A DNA stretch of 64,000 nucleotides from Sporolactobacillus laevolacticus DSM 442 (GCF_000497245.1 NZ_AWTC01000011.1:1-64000); one strand, 5' to 3'; positions 30,888-40,391 are shown, counted from the first letter of the stretch. Notes: generated by a model not told the origin, from the sequence alone. Made by a program: numbers and translations.

Positions 30888-31687
30888 CGAAAACAGATTA
30901 AAAATTCATCTTTTTCACCATTCCAATTGTTATACTGATGACGATCTCTAGTTGCATCGGCATTTTCTACCCAAGCCTTTACTTAAAAGAGACAACCGAC
31001 TGGCTGTCTCAAACGATTGGGCAAGATCTTTCAAATCTGTTTGTTGTGGTTCCTGCATTAATTTTGTCGGCTTTTTTCGCATCGAGAGGCAGCAGGGCAG
31101 GAATTATGATCTGGATCGGCGTGATGATCACCAACATCTACTCTTTTGTGATTTATACGTTTGCTGTTCATTTCAACTTTTTGTTCCACGTTTATTGCGC
31201 CATTCTTGGTTTGTCGATTTACTCTGTCCTCTATTTTTTCAAACAGTATGGAAATATTGATTTCAAACGCTGGTTCACGGATAAGGTGGCCGTAAAATCT
31301 GTAGGTATATTACTAATCGTGATCGCCGCCTTGTTTGCATTACTGTGGCTGTCGGATTCACTACCCGCTGTATTAAGAAATACGGTTCCTGAGAACCTTG
31401 TGAAGGATGGACTGCTGACGAATCCGGTTCATGTGCTGGATTTCTCGTTTTATTTGCCGCTGATGGTTCTTTCCGCGATCATGTTGATGAAAAAACAATC
31501 ACTCGGCTATCTTTTAGCGCCAATGATGCTCGTTTTCGCAATCATGACGGTAATCAACATCATTTCTTTGATGGCTGTTTCCATGATGTATCTCGCTTCT
31601 AATACATGGCCGATGATCGGAGTTTTTTCAATATTAGTGTTGGTTTGCCTTGGTTTTTTGTGGCGAATGCTTATTAGATTGAGATAA
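30884..31687 (+). pseudogene. Membrane protein gene with premature stop at codon 6
   Basis: ATG 30884 overlaps the MarR stop (ATGA) and has GGAGGAG upstream, so it is the expected start, but codon 6 is TAA (30899-30901). The frame continues open as KFIFFTIPIVILMTISSCIG and on to 31687 for about 260 residues with six to seven hydrophobic segments. An internal ATG 30938 would give 249 residues but would remove half of the first membrane segment and has no ribosome site. I do not recognise the family; its position suggests an efflux or stress protein controlled by MarR. Nonsense mutation, readthrough or an assembly error are the options. Confidence 0.72.
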
Positions 31688-31705
31688 CAAATAAAAGAGC
31701 GCCTT

Positions 31706-32638
31706 TTACGGTACGCTTGAACGAATATCTTCATCTTTCTTGATCTCCTTCGGCAAATGGGTTGAAGCATTAGGGATTTTACGCGGCGCGACGTTGATCA
31801 TATCGGAAGAATAAATGGCGAAAGCGATGCTGCCCCCATATTTATGAGCGCGAATCAGAATTGGCTGGTTATAGGTGTTCTTGAAACGAAAATCGGGTCC
31901 GTACCAGCTGACGGTGGCATCGCGCCCGGAAGGGACATAGGCAACGCGCCTGCTGTGGGAATAACGTTCCACAATCTTCAGTCCTGCACGATCGGCCGCG
32001 TTAAATAATGTGGAGGATACTTGGCAGACGCCACCGCCTACACCTTCGGAAAATTCTCCGCGGACAATAATTGGTGCAGAGCGATAGCCTTTTTCCTTGG
32101 TTCTCATCCCAACCGTTTGATTAAAAGAAAAAGTTTCATTTGGGAAGACAACGTGACTGTCGAGCGCTTTCGCGGCCAAATCAATGTTATGCGCGCGGCT
32201 CTTATTTCCTGAATTAAAAAAAGTGACATATTGGCTGATTTTTTGTTCGCGGATGTTGGCAAGCAGCTCGCCGTCAACTTTAGGATAAACATCAATTAAA
32301 GGCACCTGTACTTTAGCAGGACCATGACCAAAATAATAGCGATAAAAGCGGTCTTTAAACACGCTCCGATAAAGCTTGTGCCCTGTCTTTCCGGGTACGA
32401 TAGCGCCTTGTTCATCAATTCTGGCGTTAACCGGTGCCTGAAATACCTGGCGATCAAGCTTATTGATCAACTGATTATATTTTTCTTGATTCATCATTTG
32501 CGCCAAAGGATATGTATAATCCGACCGATTGACCTCGACAATGGTTTGGCCATGCTGCGTGATCGTCAGATCGTCTGAAACTGTGGCTGTTTGTGGTTGG
32601 GTCAGTAGCAGAATTCCTGCTAACATCAGTAGTCGCAT
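31706..32638 (-). CDS. Secreted VanW-family protein
   Basis: 310 residues with a signal peptide (MRLLMLAGILLLTQPQTA). The C-terminal VanW domain reads VVFPNETFSFNQTVGMRTKE, then GGGVCQVSSTLFNAADRAGL with its single Cys, and ERYSHSRRVAYVPSGRDATV. The N-terminal part is a peptidoglycan-binding-like region. VanW proteins occur in glycopeptide-resistance clusters and, as here, widely in spore-formers as YoaR-like cell-surface proteins of unknown activity. ATG 32638 follows GGGAGGTG at about eleven bases. No van genes are nearby. Confidence 0.88.
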   Translation of the reverse strand: MRLLMLAGILLLTQPQTATVSDDLTITQHGQTIVEVNRSDYTYPLAQMMNQEKYNQLINKLDRQVFQAPVNARIDEQGAIVPGKTGHKLYRSVFKDRFYRYYFGHGPAKVQVPLIDVYPKVDGELLANIREQKISQYVTFFNSGNKSRAHNIDLAAKALDSHVVFPNETFSFNQTVGMRTKEKGYRSAPIIVRGEFSEGVGGGVCQVSSTLFNAADRAGLKIVERYSHSRRVAYVPSGRDATVSWYGPDFRFKNTYNQPILIRAHKYGGSIAFAIYSSDMINVAPRKIPNASTHLPKEIKKDEDIRSSVP

Positions 32639-32765
32639 CGTTTATGTGCACCTCCCGATGTTAGTATGAGCGGAATTTCCCTCTCTAAACTCTTTTAATA
32701 AAATTACCACTTCTGCAAAATATAATTTGAACCAAACGAAATAAAATTGATCATCCGCTCTTAAG

Positions 32766-32792
32766 CAGACCGCATTCGTGTGGTCTGTTTTT
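32766..32792 (+). terminator. Orphan plus-strand terminator with UUCG loop
   Basis: CAGACCGCA pairs with TGTGGTCTG around TTCG, followed by six T. No plus-strand gene lies upstream. About 80 bases before the end of the stem, GAGCGGA (32668-32674) can pair with TCCGCTC (32754-32760), the same core as the toxin loci, so this may close a small RNA or a toxin relic. The rest of the 407-base gap (32639-33045) shows nothing further. Confidence 0.7.
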
Positions 32793-33045
32793 TAACAATA
32801 ATATGGCCAATTAATATTTGAAATCAATCATAAGATGGGACATGTAGAGGGGGCTTTAAGTAGGATAGTGTTTACATGAATTACCAATTAAAATGGAGAT
32901 ATCCAAGAACTCAGAAAATTTTTTCGTCTTGATTAATCGTTAATGCCCAGGTACATAGTATTGCAAGGAAAAAGTTAACTCCAAAAATGAGAGACCATAT
33001 CATTCGCGGAAGTCTGTTAAATTGTTATGATGAGGGAGAGACAGT

Positions 33046-35349
33046 ATGGAGAATTTAGTGAGCCCTATTTTAGTGGATTTAGTAAGTGGTGAAGATGATT
33101 CAAAACTGATTCTTGATCTGCAGTTTGCTGAAGAATTGGCCAACCGAAAGCTGAGGCGCCACCGCGTGATCAGCGTTCAATTCTATCAGGAGCCAGGCAA
33201 GCGTCCTTTGCGTGTTCAGGATCATGCAGAAAGTACTGAATTTCAAAATGAAGTTGGGGAACTGGATTATGCCATACCGCTGCGAAAGGATAAAATGACG
33301 CTTGCTATTCCTTACACTGTTTTTCCACAATTTAAGTACGGTGATTTAGTTTCCGCAAGGGTTAGTCTGGAAGACACCGTGACCGGAGAAGTGCTCAGCC
33401 ATGAGTTGCTGAACTTTTTTGCGACACAGACCGGAAAGTTGGATTTCTTCTCTAATCAGTACATGCTTACCTATTTGAAAAGCGACCTTCCGGCTGAAGT
33501 ACGCCTAGAAAAGATGACATACTGGATGGATAAGAATGAAGATAATGCCAAGGTTCTTAGCATGAGCATCGAGTTTCTCAAAGAACTTGCAGAGGCTGGA
33601 TCTCAAGATGCGGTGAAGAAGCTTTGCGACATATATGGTAATGAACGCTATTCCGTGTCGGACAAAAATGAGGCAGAAAAATGGGCGTCACGTCTTGAAC
33701 AAAAAGTAGCTCAGCGGCCTGCTGTCCCAATGGAACAAAAAGAATCCTCGGAAGAAGATCTGCCGAAACAAATTACGAATGAAGCTGCATTAAAAAAATG
33801 TGAACAGTTAGCAAAGGATGGAAGCGCGGAAGCCAGGTGGCTGATCTACGCATATAGCTGTTCTCCGGAAGGGACCTCCTACAGTAGAACTCAGGCGTTC
33901 TCTTACCTAAGATTAGCGGCGGAAGACGGCTTGGAAAGAGCGGTCCGTGCACTGGCGAATGCATGTGAGAAGAGTTTTGTCTTTATTTCTAAAGAACAAG
34001 TGGCAGAATACATAGCCATTCTGAAGAAGGCTTCAGAGAAAAAGCAGCCGCTCGCGGACTACCTGCTTTTCCAGATCTATAATAGTGGTACATGTCTTGG
34101 TCAGCCAATCCCGGGAAATAAAAAAATCGCATATTCAATGCTGCTCGCGGCGGCAGAAAACGGCAGTATGGAAGCATCGTATGATCTGTGGAATTATTAT
34201 GAACATGGAAACGAGTTTTTGATGGAGCGGGAAGACGCACTGAAATGGCTTATTGTTGCGGCGGACAAAGGTTTGGCAGCAGCGGAGTCACGTCTTGGAG
34301 ATCTGTACATCGATGGAAAATATGTTGAGAAGAACAATCAAAAGGGTCTTTCCTATTTGAACAAGGCTGCAGAAAAGAATAACTGGGATGCTCAAATGAA
34401 GCAATATGAAGCCTATTATGAAGGACGTTACAAGGATATTCTATTCGAGAAAAACAAAGAAAAGGCATTTCACTTGCTTAGATCATTCGCAAACTCCGGA
34501 AATCCCAAAGCGTGTATCCTGATCATGGACAAATATGAACATGGAAATGAAATGGTCATGGAACACAAACAAGCGGTGTACTATCTGAAAGTAGCCGCAA
34601 AAAATGGATATGCGCAGGCTATGTACCAATTGGCCAATGTGCTTCTGGATGGTGTTTATTTGCCACAGGATCTTGGCGAAGCGAAGCGTTTGCTTAACTC
34701 GGCAGCCGTGAACGGTTATCCTGATGCCCAGTTTGCCCTGTATCATTATTACCGAAGTGGATACAAAACATTGAAAAATAAGCGGGTTAACCAGGAGCGT
34801 GCGCTTCAGTGGCTGTATAAAGCCGCAGGGACACTCCCATCTGCGCAATATGAAATTTGGCTGCTCTGCCAAGAGAAAGAGCAAACGGATTTGGATCTTA
34901 CCGACCAGGCTGCTCTTGATTATCTGTTCCGCAGTGCCTCGCAAAAATTCGGTCCCGCGCTATACAGAGTTGGAATGGCTTTTGGAAGCGGTGTTGAAGT
35001 AGAAAAGAATCCGGAACGTGGCTTGTCATTAATTGAAGAAGCCGCCTCGATGCATCATCCAGAAGCGATCTATGAACTGTCACAAATCCGAATGAGCGGA
35101 ACATTTGGCGGTGTGGAGGTCACCAAGGATGAAAGCGAGGGACTGCATCCTCTGATCTTGTCAGCAGAACTCGGCTATCCTACGGCATGTAAACAAATCG
35201 GTGAATGGTTCGCAAAGGGCTTGTTACCCGATGAATCAGAAGCATGGATAAAGCAGACAGTAGATATAGCAGTGAACGCAGGTCTAACGGTGAAAATGGA
35301 GAGTTCACCACAATCTGACATGGAGGCGGCAATAGTAGCTGAGAAATAA
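33046..35349 (+). CDS. Large Sel1-repeat protein
   Basis: 767 residues without membrane segments. From about residue 255 on, 35-40 residue alpha/alpha repeats recur with the Sel1 pattern A-x-x-x-L-G-x-x-Y...G-V...D-x-x-K-A-x-x-x-L-x-x-A-A (for example AESRLGDLYIDGKYVEKNNQ and QAMYQLANVLLDGVYLPQDL). About ten to twelve such units follow an N-terminal domain of about 250 residues that I do not recognise. Sel1 proteins are scaffolds for protein-protein contacts. A 767-residue cytoplasmic member is unusual for this group of bacteria. GAGGGAGAG precedes ATG 33046; a terminator follows at 35391. Confidence 0.87.
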   Translation: MENLVSPILVDLVSGEDDSKLILDLQFAEELANRKLRRHRVISVQFYQEPGKRPLRVQDHAESTEFQNEVGELDYAIPLRKDKMTLAIPYTVFPQFKYGDLVSARVSLEDTVTGEVLSHELLNFFATQTGKLDFFSNQYMLTYLKSDLPAEVRLEKMTYWMDKNEDNAKVLSMSIEFLKELAEAGSQDAVKKLCDIYGNERYSVSDKNEAEKWASRLEQKVAQRPAVPMEQKESSEEDLPKQITNEAALKKCEQLAKDGSAEARWLIYAYSCSPEGTSYSRTQAFSYLRLAAEDGLERAVRALANACEKSFVFISKEQVAEYIAILKKASEKKQPLADYLLFQIYNSGTCLGQPIPGNKKIAYSMLLAAAENGSMEASYDLWNYYEHGNEFLMEREDALKWLIVAADKGLAAAESRLGDLYIDGKYVEKNNQKGLSYLNKAAEKNNWDAQMKQYEAYYEGRYKDILFEKNKEKAFHLLRSFANSGNPKACILIMDKYEHGNEMVMEHKQAVYYLKVAAKNGYAQAMYQLANVLLDGVYLPQDLGEAKRLLNSAAVNGYPDAQFALYHYYRSGYKTLKNKRVNQERALQWLYKAAGTLPSAQYEIWLLCQEKEQTDLDLTDQAALDYLFRSASQKFGPALYRVGMAFGSGVEVEKNPERGLSLIEEAASMHHPEAIYELSQIRMSGTFGGVEVTKDESEGLHPLILSAELGYPTACKQIGEWFAKGLLPDESEAWIKQTVDIAVNAGLTVKMESSPQSDMEAAIVAEK

Positions 35350-35390
35350 CAAGATTCAAGCGAATGAATTGAATAAGCATCGAAAATTCG

Positions 35391-35415
35391 GGTTCCCAGG
35401 GGGGACCTGTTTTTT
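35391..35415 (+). terminator. Terminator of the Sel1 gene
   Basis: GGTTCCC pairs with GGGGACC around AGG, then TGTTTTTTA. It lies 42 bases after the Sel1 stop and 19 bases before repeat array B. Confidence 0.8.
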
Positions 35416-35433
35416 ATTGTTGGAAAGTGGGGA

Positions 35434-35550
35434 ACGACCGGATTGTTTTCAGTAACGACCGGAATATTTGAAATAACGATCGGATTATCAACGTTAACGA
35501 CCGAATTGTTATGAGCGACGACCGGAATATCATGAGTAACGACCGAATTC
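35434..35550. repeat. Array B: six 12-bp units at exact 21-bp spacing
   Basis: Units similar to ACGACCGGATTA begin at 35434, 35455, 35476, 35497, 35518 and 35539, always 21 bases apart. Last bases vary (GATTG, GAATA, GATTA, GAATTC). Unit number, spacing and orientation are the same as in array A, but the nine-base spacers differ. In every forward frame the array is either interrupted by a stop or has no start, so it is not coding. With the terminator it occupies the 429-base gap before the GGDEF gene; the remaining 200 bases show no further signal. Confidence 0.9.
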
Positions 35551-35778
35551 CGTATTTGCATCTGTTAAAAGTAAAACGGCTGCATTTTGCATTCAAAAAG
35601 AGAGGACAACATAGGACTAAAGAACTGTTTTCTTTGTTTAATAAACAACTGATTTTTACCGATGTATATGTGGTGTGTGCTTTTTATCACCAAAATTCTG
35701 CAATTTATATAATAAGTGGACGATTTTTGATAAAATGAATGCACAATCTTGCTTTTTAACGGATGAGGATGATGAGTC

Positions 35779-36963
35779 GTGAATGTGCTGCTGGATGTGA
35801 AAATGTTTCTATCTTTCCTTGTGACCGGGAATTTAGTCACGGTTATGCTGATTGGTGCCTATTTGTGGCACCACAAAGATGATGATACATTAAATACTTT
35901 TTTTTACGCAAAATGTATTCAGACCATCGCTTGGATTATTGCGATCTTTCGCGGCGGGCCATTTGATTTCGCGGCAGTATCACTAGCTAATAGTGTTCTG
36001 TTTATTGGCTATTCCATAGAATCCATTGCATTGCTGAAGCTGCTGCGTTATTACACGAAATCGATTCGAACTCTTTATCTGTGGATTACAATTTTGAACA
36101 TTCTCGGCTTTCATCTCATTCTTTTCTTTAATAATCAGTTTAATTACAGAGTTGCCTTCGCTTCAATAGGCATTGTCGCGCTGCTTGTTGTTCCGGTATT
36201 ACGAATGATTCGCGGAAAACACCTGTCTCTTCTGATGCGCTTGATGGGCTATCTGTATCTTTTCATCATTCTCATTCTATTGATTCGAGCGCTCGTCGCT
36301 TTACTGATTAATCATTCATCGGAACCAGGACCGATCACTGTGCTACTTGCCTATGGATTTGTTTTTATTACAATCAATCTTACGATGATCTTAGGTGGTA
36401 CAGGCTTTATCTTGCTCCTTAAAGAGATGACAGACAAGGAACTTGTGCGTCTGGCAAATTATGATGATTTAACAAAGACATTGAATCGCCGGGCATTTTT
36501 TGAACAAACGAAGCAATGTCTCGATCAGTATGCGAAAAAAAAGGTAAAGGTGTCTTTCCTGCTTTTCGATGTTGACCGTTTTAAATGTATCAATGATACG
36601 CACGGGCATGATATAGGCGATCGGGTACTCCGTGATCTTTCCAAGCGCATCTATCGCCAGATTGGACCGGACAATTTGTTCAGCCGGTTTGGTGGCGATG
36701 AATTTGCAATATTAATGCCGGGCTTGGATGAGGAGCAATCCACAGCATCTGCTGAACGGATCAGGGCGGAAATTGCCGGCGCAGAAATTCATCTTCCAGA
36801 CAAACCTTTGAACTATACCATCAGTATCGGACTTCTGACGCTTTTGCCTGACCGGTATACAGATATAGAAAATTTGTATATTTCCTGTGACAACGCACTG
36901 TATGGCGCAAAAAAAAGTGGTAAAAACAGTGTTTACCGCGGACAGTATCAGGATGAATATTGA
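35779..36963 (+). CDS. Membrane-anchored GGDEF diguanylate cyclase
   Basis: 394 residues. Six to seven hydrophobic segments fill residues 1-215 (for example FLSFLVTGNLVTVMLIGAYL). The GGDEF domain occupies about 225-390: NYDDLTKTLNRRAFF, then LLFDVDRFKCINDTHGHDIG and RFGGDEFAILM near residue 305, with an intact catalytic signature. No RxxD inhibitory site is present five residues before it. It should make c-di-GMP in response to a membrane or extracellular cue. The start is GTG 35779; the ribosome site GGATGAGG is distant, so the start is less certain. Confidence 0.88.
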   Translation: MNVLLDVKMFLSFLVTGNLVTVMLIGAYLWHHKDDDTLNTFFYAKCIQTIAWIIAIFRGGPFDFAAVSLANSVLFIGYSIESIALLKLLRYYTKSIRTLYLWITILNILGFHLILFFNNQFNYRVAFASIGIVALLVVPVLRMIRGKHLSLLMRLMGYLYLFIILILLIRALVALLINHSSEPGPITVLLAYGFVFITINLTMILGGTGFILLLKEMTDKELVRLANYDDLTKTLNRRAFFEQTKQCLDQYAKKKVKVSFLLFDVDRFKCINDTHGHDIGDRVLRDLSKRIYRQIGPDNLFSRFGGDEFAILMPGLDEEQSTASAERIRAEIAGAEIHLPDKPLNYTISIGLLTLLPDRYTDIENLYISCDNALYGAKKSGKNSVYRGQYQDEY

Positions 36964-37070
36964 CGGTGTCTAGATGTTTTGCTCCAAAATGAAAAAATGA
37001 CGGCTTGATGCATGAAAGGTAATTGAACTCCCGATACTATTTGTAAAAAGATGGTAGAAGGAGTTTTTTC

Positions 37071-37259
37071 ATGTATTTGATCTTAGGAAAGTTAGATCTG
37101 GGGGCAAAAGGAATTTGGTATCCAATCTCTCTTGTTGTCATTCTGATCCTGTTTATCTTGTTCATGAAAAAAAGGGAGTTAACCTGGAGACAGATCTATA
37201 CAACTTTCGGCGTGGTCTGTGCTGTCACGTGGATCGTGGATATGATTGTATCAATTTAA
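37071..37259 (+). CDS. Small two-span membrane protein, unknown
   Basis: 62 residues with two hydrophobic segments (WYPISLVVILILFILFM and TTFGVVCAVTWIVDMIVSI) and a basic turn KKRELTWRQ between them. AGAAGGAG lies at an ideal distance from ATG 37071, which makes a real gene likely despite the short length. It ends before a 355-base gap and has no recognisable family. Confidence 0.7.
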   Translation: MYLILGKLDLGAKGIWYPISLVVILILFILFMKKRELTWRQIYTTFGVVCAVTWIVDMIVSI

Positions 37260-37614
37260 TGCCTACATACCCATGCTGTTCCATAAACTGCATAATCCAC
37301 GCTTGCATGAACGCTCCACGCCTTCGCCAACAACTTTGTAATCGAATGAATCGATCTGTTCAACACTATACCCGACAACCATTTAGTACATTCCGAAGAT
37401 CTATGGAGAGTAAGAGATGGACAACCTCTTTCAGGTACAAAGAGAATCCTTTTTTGTTTTACCGTTTTTATAATATAATTATTAAGAAGATCGTAAAAAA
37501 ACAGCTGGATAGAAGTGGACAACCTTTCACAAAAACACGGGACTTCACGACTTCCGCTCAATAAGTGCAGCAGCCATAACTTGTACAAGTAAGACAAAGA
37601 TTGTGAGGTATCCG
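37260..37614. other. Intergenic region before aguA
   Basis: No gene supported on either strand. TATAAT-like sequence at about 37470-37480, after a T-rich stretch, may be the -10 of the aguA-aguB promoter. The word TGGACAACCT occurs twice (about 37418 and 37518). No riboswitch pattern was recognised. Confidence 0.4.
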
Positions 37615-38670
37615 ATGAATCCTAGAGAATTGAACTATAAAATGCCTGCGGAATGGCAGAACCATGAGCGTACATTTATATCATGGCCGATCCGCAATTC
37701 TATGTGTTTTCCGGAGGATTATGAACGTGTTTGTCGTGGCTATGCAAGCTTCGTTCATGCCATCACGGAATTTGAGCCGGTGACGGTACTTGTCAATTCA
37801 GGTGAACAGTCAACCGTTCAAGCATTCATCAATCCGATAAACCATCCGGTTGAAATCATATCCATTCCGCACAATGATTCTTGGATACGAGATAACGGAC
37901 CAACTTTTCTTCAGGATTCTCAAGGCCATTTGGCAGGCATCAACTGGCGATTTAATGCTTGGGGTGAGAAATATGAACCTTGGGACCTTGATGACGCGGT
38001 AGCACCAGCTATCCTAGACAAACTGCAGATTCGCCGCTTTGATGCGCCTCTAGTGATGGAAGGCGGCTCTTTTCATGTGGATGGAGAAGGAAGCCTGATC
38101 ACAACGGAGCAATGCTTGCTCAACCCAAACCGGAATCCGGAGATGGATCGCGTACAAATTGAAGAGAAACTTAAGCAGTATTTAAATATAGAAAAAGTGA
38201 TTTGGCTGAAGAAAGGATTGTCAGGCGATGAGACGGATGGTCATGTAGACAATATCGCATGCTTTGCCGCACCCGGAAAGGTCATCATCCAAGTGTGTGA
38301 CGATCCGGATGATGAGAATGCCCAAATCACTCAGGAAAATATCAGGCGTTTAGAAAATGCAGTTGACGCATCAGGACGAAAGCTTGAGATTATTCGCATT
38401 CCTCAACCTCCAAAACGTGATCATCATGGTGATCGGCTGACGCTGAGCTATTTGAACTTTTATTTTGTGAATCACGGCATTATCTTGCCTGTATTTGGGG
38501 GAGACGCGGAAGAAACGGACAAGCAGGCATCAGCTATTCTTGCCGAGATTTTTCCCGATCGGACGATCCGTACCGTTGATGGAATGGCAATTATTCGCGA
38601 AGGCGGCAATGTGCATTGTTCTACGCAGCAAATGCCGGCTATGGAAAAAGAAAAGGAGATCACATCATGA
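37615..38670 (+). CDS. aguA: Agmatine deiminase
   Basis: 351 residues. It hydrolyses agmatine to N-carbamoylputrescine and ammonia, the first half of a putrescine route. Family motifs: MPAEWQNHERTFISWPIRNS at the N-terminus, NDSWIRDNGPTF, MEGGSFHVDGEGSLITTEQC, DETDGHVDN, and the catalytic Cys near the end in EGGNVHCSTQQMP. ATG 37615 follows GTGAGGT; GTG 37603 is in frame but overlaps the site. Its stop overlaps the aguB start (ATGA), so the two are coupled. Confidence 0.95.
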   Translation: MNPRELNYKMPAEWQNHERTFISWPIRNSMCFPEDYERVCRGYASFVHAITEFEPVTVLVNSGEQSTVQAFINPINHPVEIISIPHNDSWIRDNGPTFLQDSQGHLAGINWRFNAWGEKYEPWDLDDAVAPAILDKLQIRRFDAPLVMEGGSFHVDGEGSLITTEQCLLNPNRNPEMDRVQIEEKLKQYLNIEKVIWLKKGLSGDETDGHVDNIACFAAPGKVIIQVCDDPDDENAQITQENIRRLENAVDASGRKLEIIRIPQPPKRDHHGDRLTLSYLNFYFVNHGIILPVFGGDAEETDKQASAILAEIFPDRTIRTVDGMAIIREGGNVHCSTQQMPAMEKEKEITS

Positions 38671-39545
38671 GAAAAGTTAAAGTCGCGGCAACGCAAATGA
38701 GCTGTACATGGGTAATCGATGAGAATCTCCGCAAAGCAGAAGCCCTTGTTCGTAAAGCGGCGTCTCAAGGGGCGCAAGTGATTCTTCTTCAGGAGTTATT
38801 CGAAACACCGTATTTTTGCCAAAAAGAGAAAACGGACTATTACGCTCTGGCAAAATCAGTTGAAGAAAACCAGGCGATCGCACATTTCAAGAAGATTGCC
38901 CGTGAGCTTGGCGTCGTGCTCCCGCTCAGTTTTTATGAACGGAAAAACAATGCCCTATACAATGCTTTGGCGATGATTGATGCAGATGGAACTGTGCTGG
39001 GCACATACAGGAAAAGTCATATTCCGGATGGTCCGGGTTATGAAGAAAAATTTTATTTTAACCCGGGGGATACCGGATTTAAAGTGTGGGACACCCGCTA
39101 TGGTAAATTCGGCGTCGGTATCTGCTGGGATCAATGGTTTCCAGAATCGGCTAGATGCATGACTCTGATGGGAGCGGAACTGCTTTTCTATCCGACTGCT
39201 ATTGGTTCAGAGCCCTATGACGCTACTATTGATTCAAAAGAGCACTGGCAGACCTGTATGCTTGGACATGCAGCATCTAATCTCATCCCAGTTATTGCTT
39301 CGAACCGAATCGGCACCGAAGCGGATGAAGATTCTCAGATTACCTTTTACGGATCTTCATTTATCGCCGGCCCGCAGGGGAACAAGATCTGTGAGGCGGA
39401 TCGAACAAGTGAAACAACGTTAGTTGCAGAATTTGATCTTGATCAGCTTCAGGAGCAACGTTTTGAATGGGGCATTTTCCGTGATCGTCGTCCTGAACTT
39501 TATCGTATCCTGACGTCCAATGACGGGGATCGTATGAACTTCTAA
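38667..39545 (+). CDS. aguB: N-carbamoylputrescine amidase
   Basis: 292 residues of the nitrilase superfamily. The catalytic triad is Glu43 (LLQELFETPYF), Lys116 (YRKSHIPDGPGY) and Cys152 (VGICWDQWFPE). It converts N-carbamoylputrescine to putrescine, carbon dioxide and ammonia, completing the pathway begun by AguA. AAGGAG precedes ATG 38667, which overlaps the aguA stop. The pathway lets the cell make putrescine from agmatine in the cytoplasm; no agmatine transporter is adjacent. Confidence 0.95.
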   Translation: MRKVKVAATQMSCTWVIDENLRKAEALVRKAASQGAQVILLQELFETPYFCQKEKTDYYALAKSVEENQAIAHFKKIARELGVVLPLSFYERKNNALYNALAMIDADGTVLGTYRKSHIPDGPGYEEKFYFNPGDTGFKVWDTRYGKFGVGICWDQWFPESARCMTLMGAELLFYPTAIGSEPYDATIDSKEHWQTCMLGHAASNLIPVIASNRIGTEADEDSQITFYGSSFIAGPQGNKICEADRTSETTLVAEFDLDQLQEQRFEWGIFRDRRPELYRILTSNDGDRMNF

Positions 39546-39659
39546 TAAGATCGGCGAACTATATTTGGAATGCTAATTATAGATCGGTGATAATCATGGC
39601 AAAATCAAAGAACGTCAGGAAGAGTGAAATCGCGCTTTGTTCGGGGAAGGGATTTTAAA

Positions 39660-40391
39660 ATGGCTAAAAATCTTTTTATCCGGGGATTTCGTATCGACCA
39701 TGCTGCACCAGCATACTCTGAAAGCTATCTGTCAAAAATTCCGGTATTGCGTCATTTGGATACGTTTGAGTTTCGTAAGAAAGTAACTTTTTTCGTTGGA
39801 GAGAATGGGACAGGAAAATCTACAATCTTGGAGGCATTAGCTGTAAGTAGCGGCTATAATCCCGAGGGCGGCTCGAAAAATTTCAATTTTGCTACGAGTG
39901 ACACACATTCGAATTTGTATAGAGCGATGCGTGTTGTAAAAGGTATTGACCGTCCGAGAGATGTTTTTTTTCTGAGAGCGGAAAGTTTCTATAATCTTGC
40001 ATCAAATATTGATGAGATTGGCGATCCATTGTTTTTAGAGCAGTATGGTGGGCGTTCTCTTCATGAACAATCGCATGGCGAGAGCTTTCTTTCATTGATG
40101 TTGCATCGTTTCCGCGGAAACGGACTCTATATTTTGGATGAACCTGAGGCAGCTTTGTCCCCTTCTAAATTAATGACGATGCTGGCGAGAATGCATGAAT
40201 TGGTGAATCAACACTCGCAATTTATCATTGCTACGCATTCTCCCATGCTGATGGCCTACCCGAATGCGGATATTTATGTATTAGCAGAAGGAGCATTAAA
40301 GAAGACGCTCTATGAAGATACGGAGCATTATATAGTGACACGCCATTTTCTAGAAGATCCAAAAAAAATGCTGCATTATCTGCTGGATTAA
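39660..40391 (+). CDS. AAA-family ATPase (ABC-ATPase-like, stand-alone)
   Basis: 243 residues. Walker A is FFVGENGTGKSTILEALA (residues 46-60), Walker B is GLYILDEPEAALSPSKLM, and the switch His lies in FIIATHSPMLM. RSLHEQSHGESFLSL corresponds to the signature region. It has the AAA_23/YbgJ-like layout seen in many bacterial ATPases encoded near defence or repair genes, but here no partner gene is adjacent, so no function can be given. GAAGGGA precedes ATG 39660. Confidence 0.85.
   Translation: MAKNLFIRGFRIDHAAPAYSESYLSKIPVLRHLDTFEFRKKVTFFVGENGTGKSTILEALAVSSGYNPEGGSKNFNFATSDTHSNLYRAMRVVKGIDRPRDVFFLRAESFYNLASNIDEIGDPLFLEQYGGRSLHEQSHGESFLSLMLHRFRGNGLYILDEPEAALSPSKLMTMLARMHELVNQHSQFIIATHSPMLMAYPNADIYVLAEGALKKTLYEDTEHYIVTRHFLEDPKKMLHYLLD

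Noticed and set aside
35175-35596. Minus-strand frames through array B
   Set aside because: Open only because a 21-base repeat keeps any stop-free frame open; they overlap the Sel1 gene end and its terminator.
37260-37614. Two overlapping frames on opposite strands before aguA
   Set aside because: No ribosome sites, no recognisable protein, and composition unlike the coding neighbours.
39596-39658. 20-codon frame just before the AAA ATPase
   Set aside because: Weak start context and no family; probably leader sequence only.
39660-40391. Two-gene defence system with the AAA ATPase
   Set aside because: The ATPase resembles ones found in defence loci, but the neighbours are aguB and, convergent, comA; no effector gene is adjacent.
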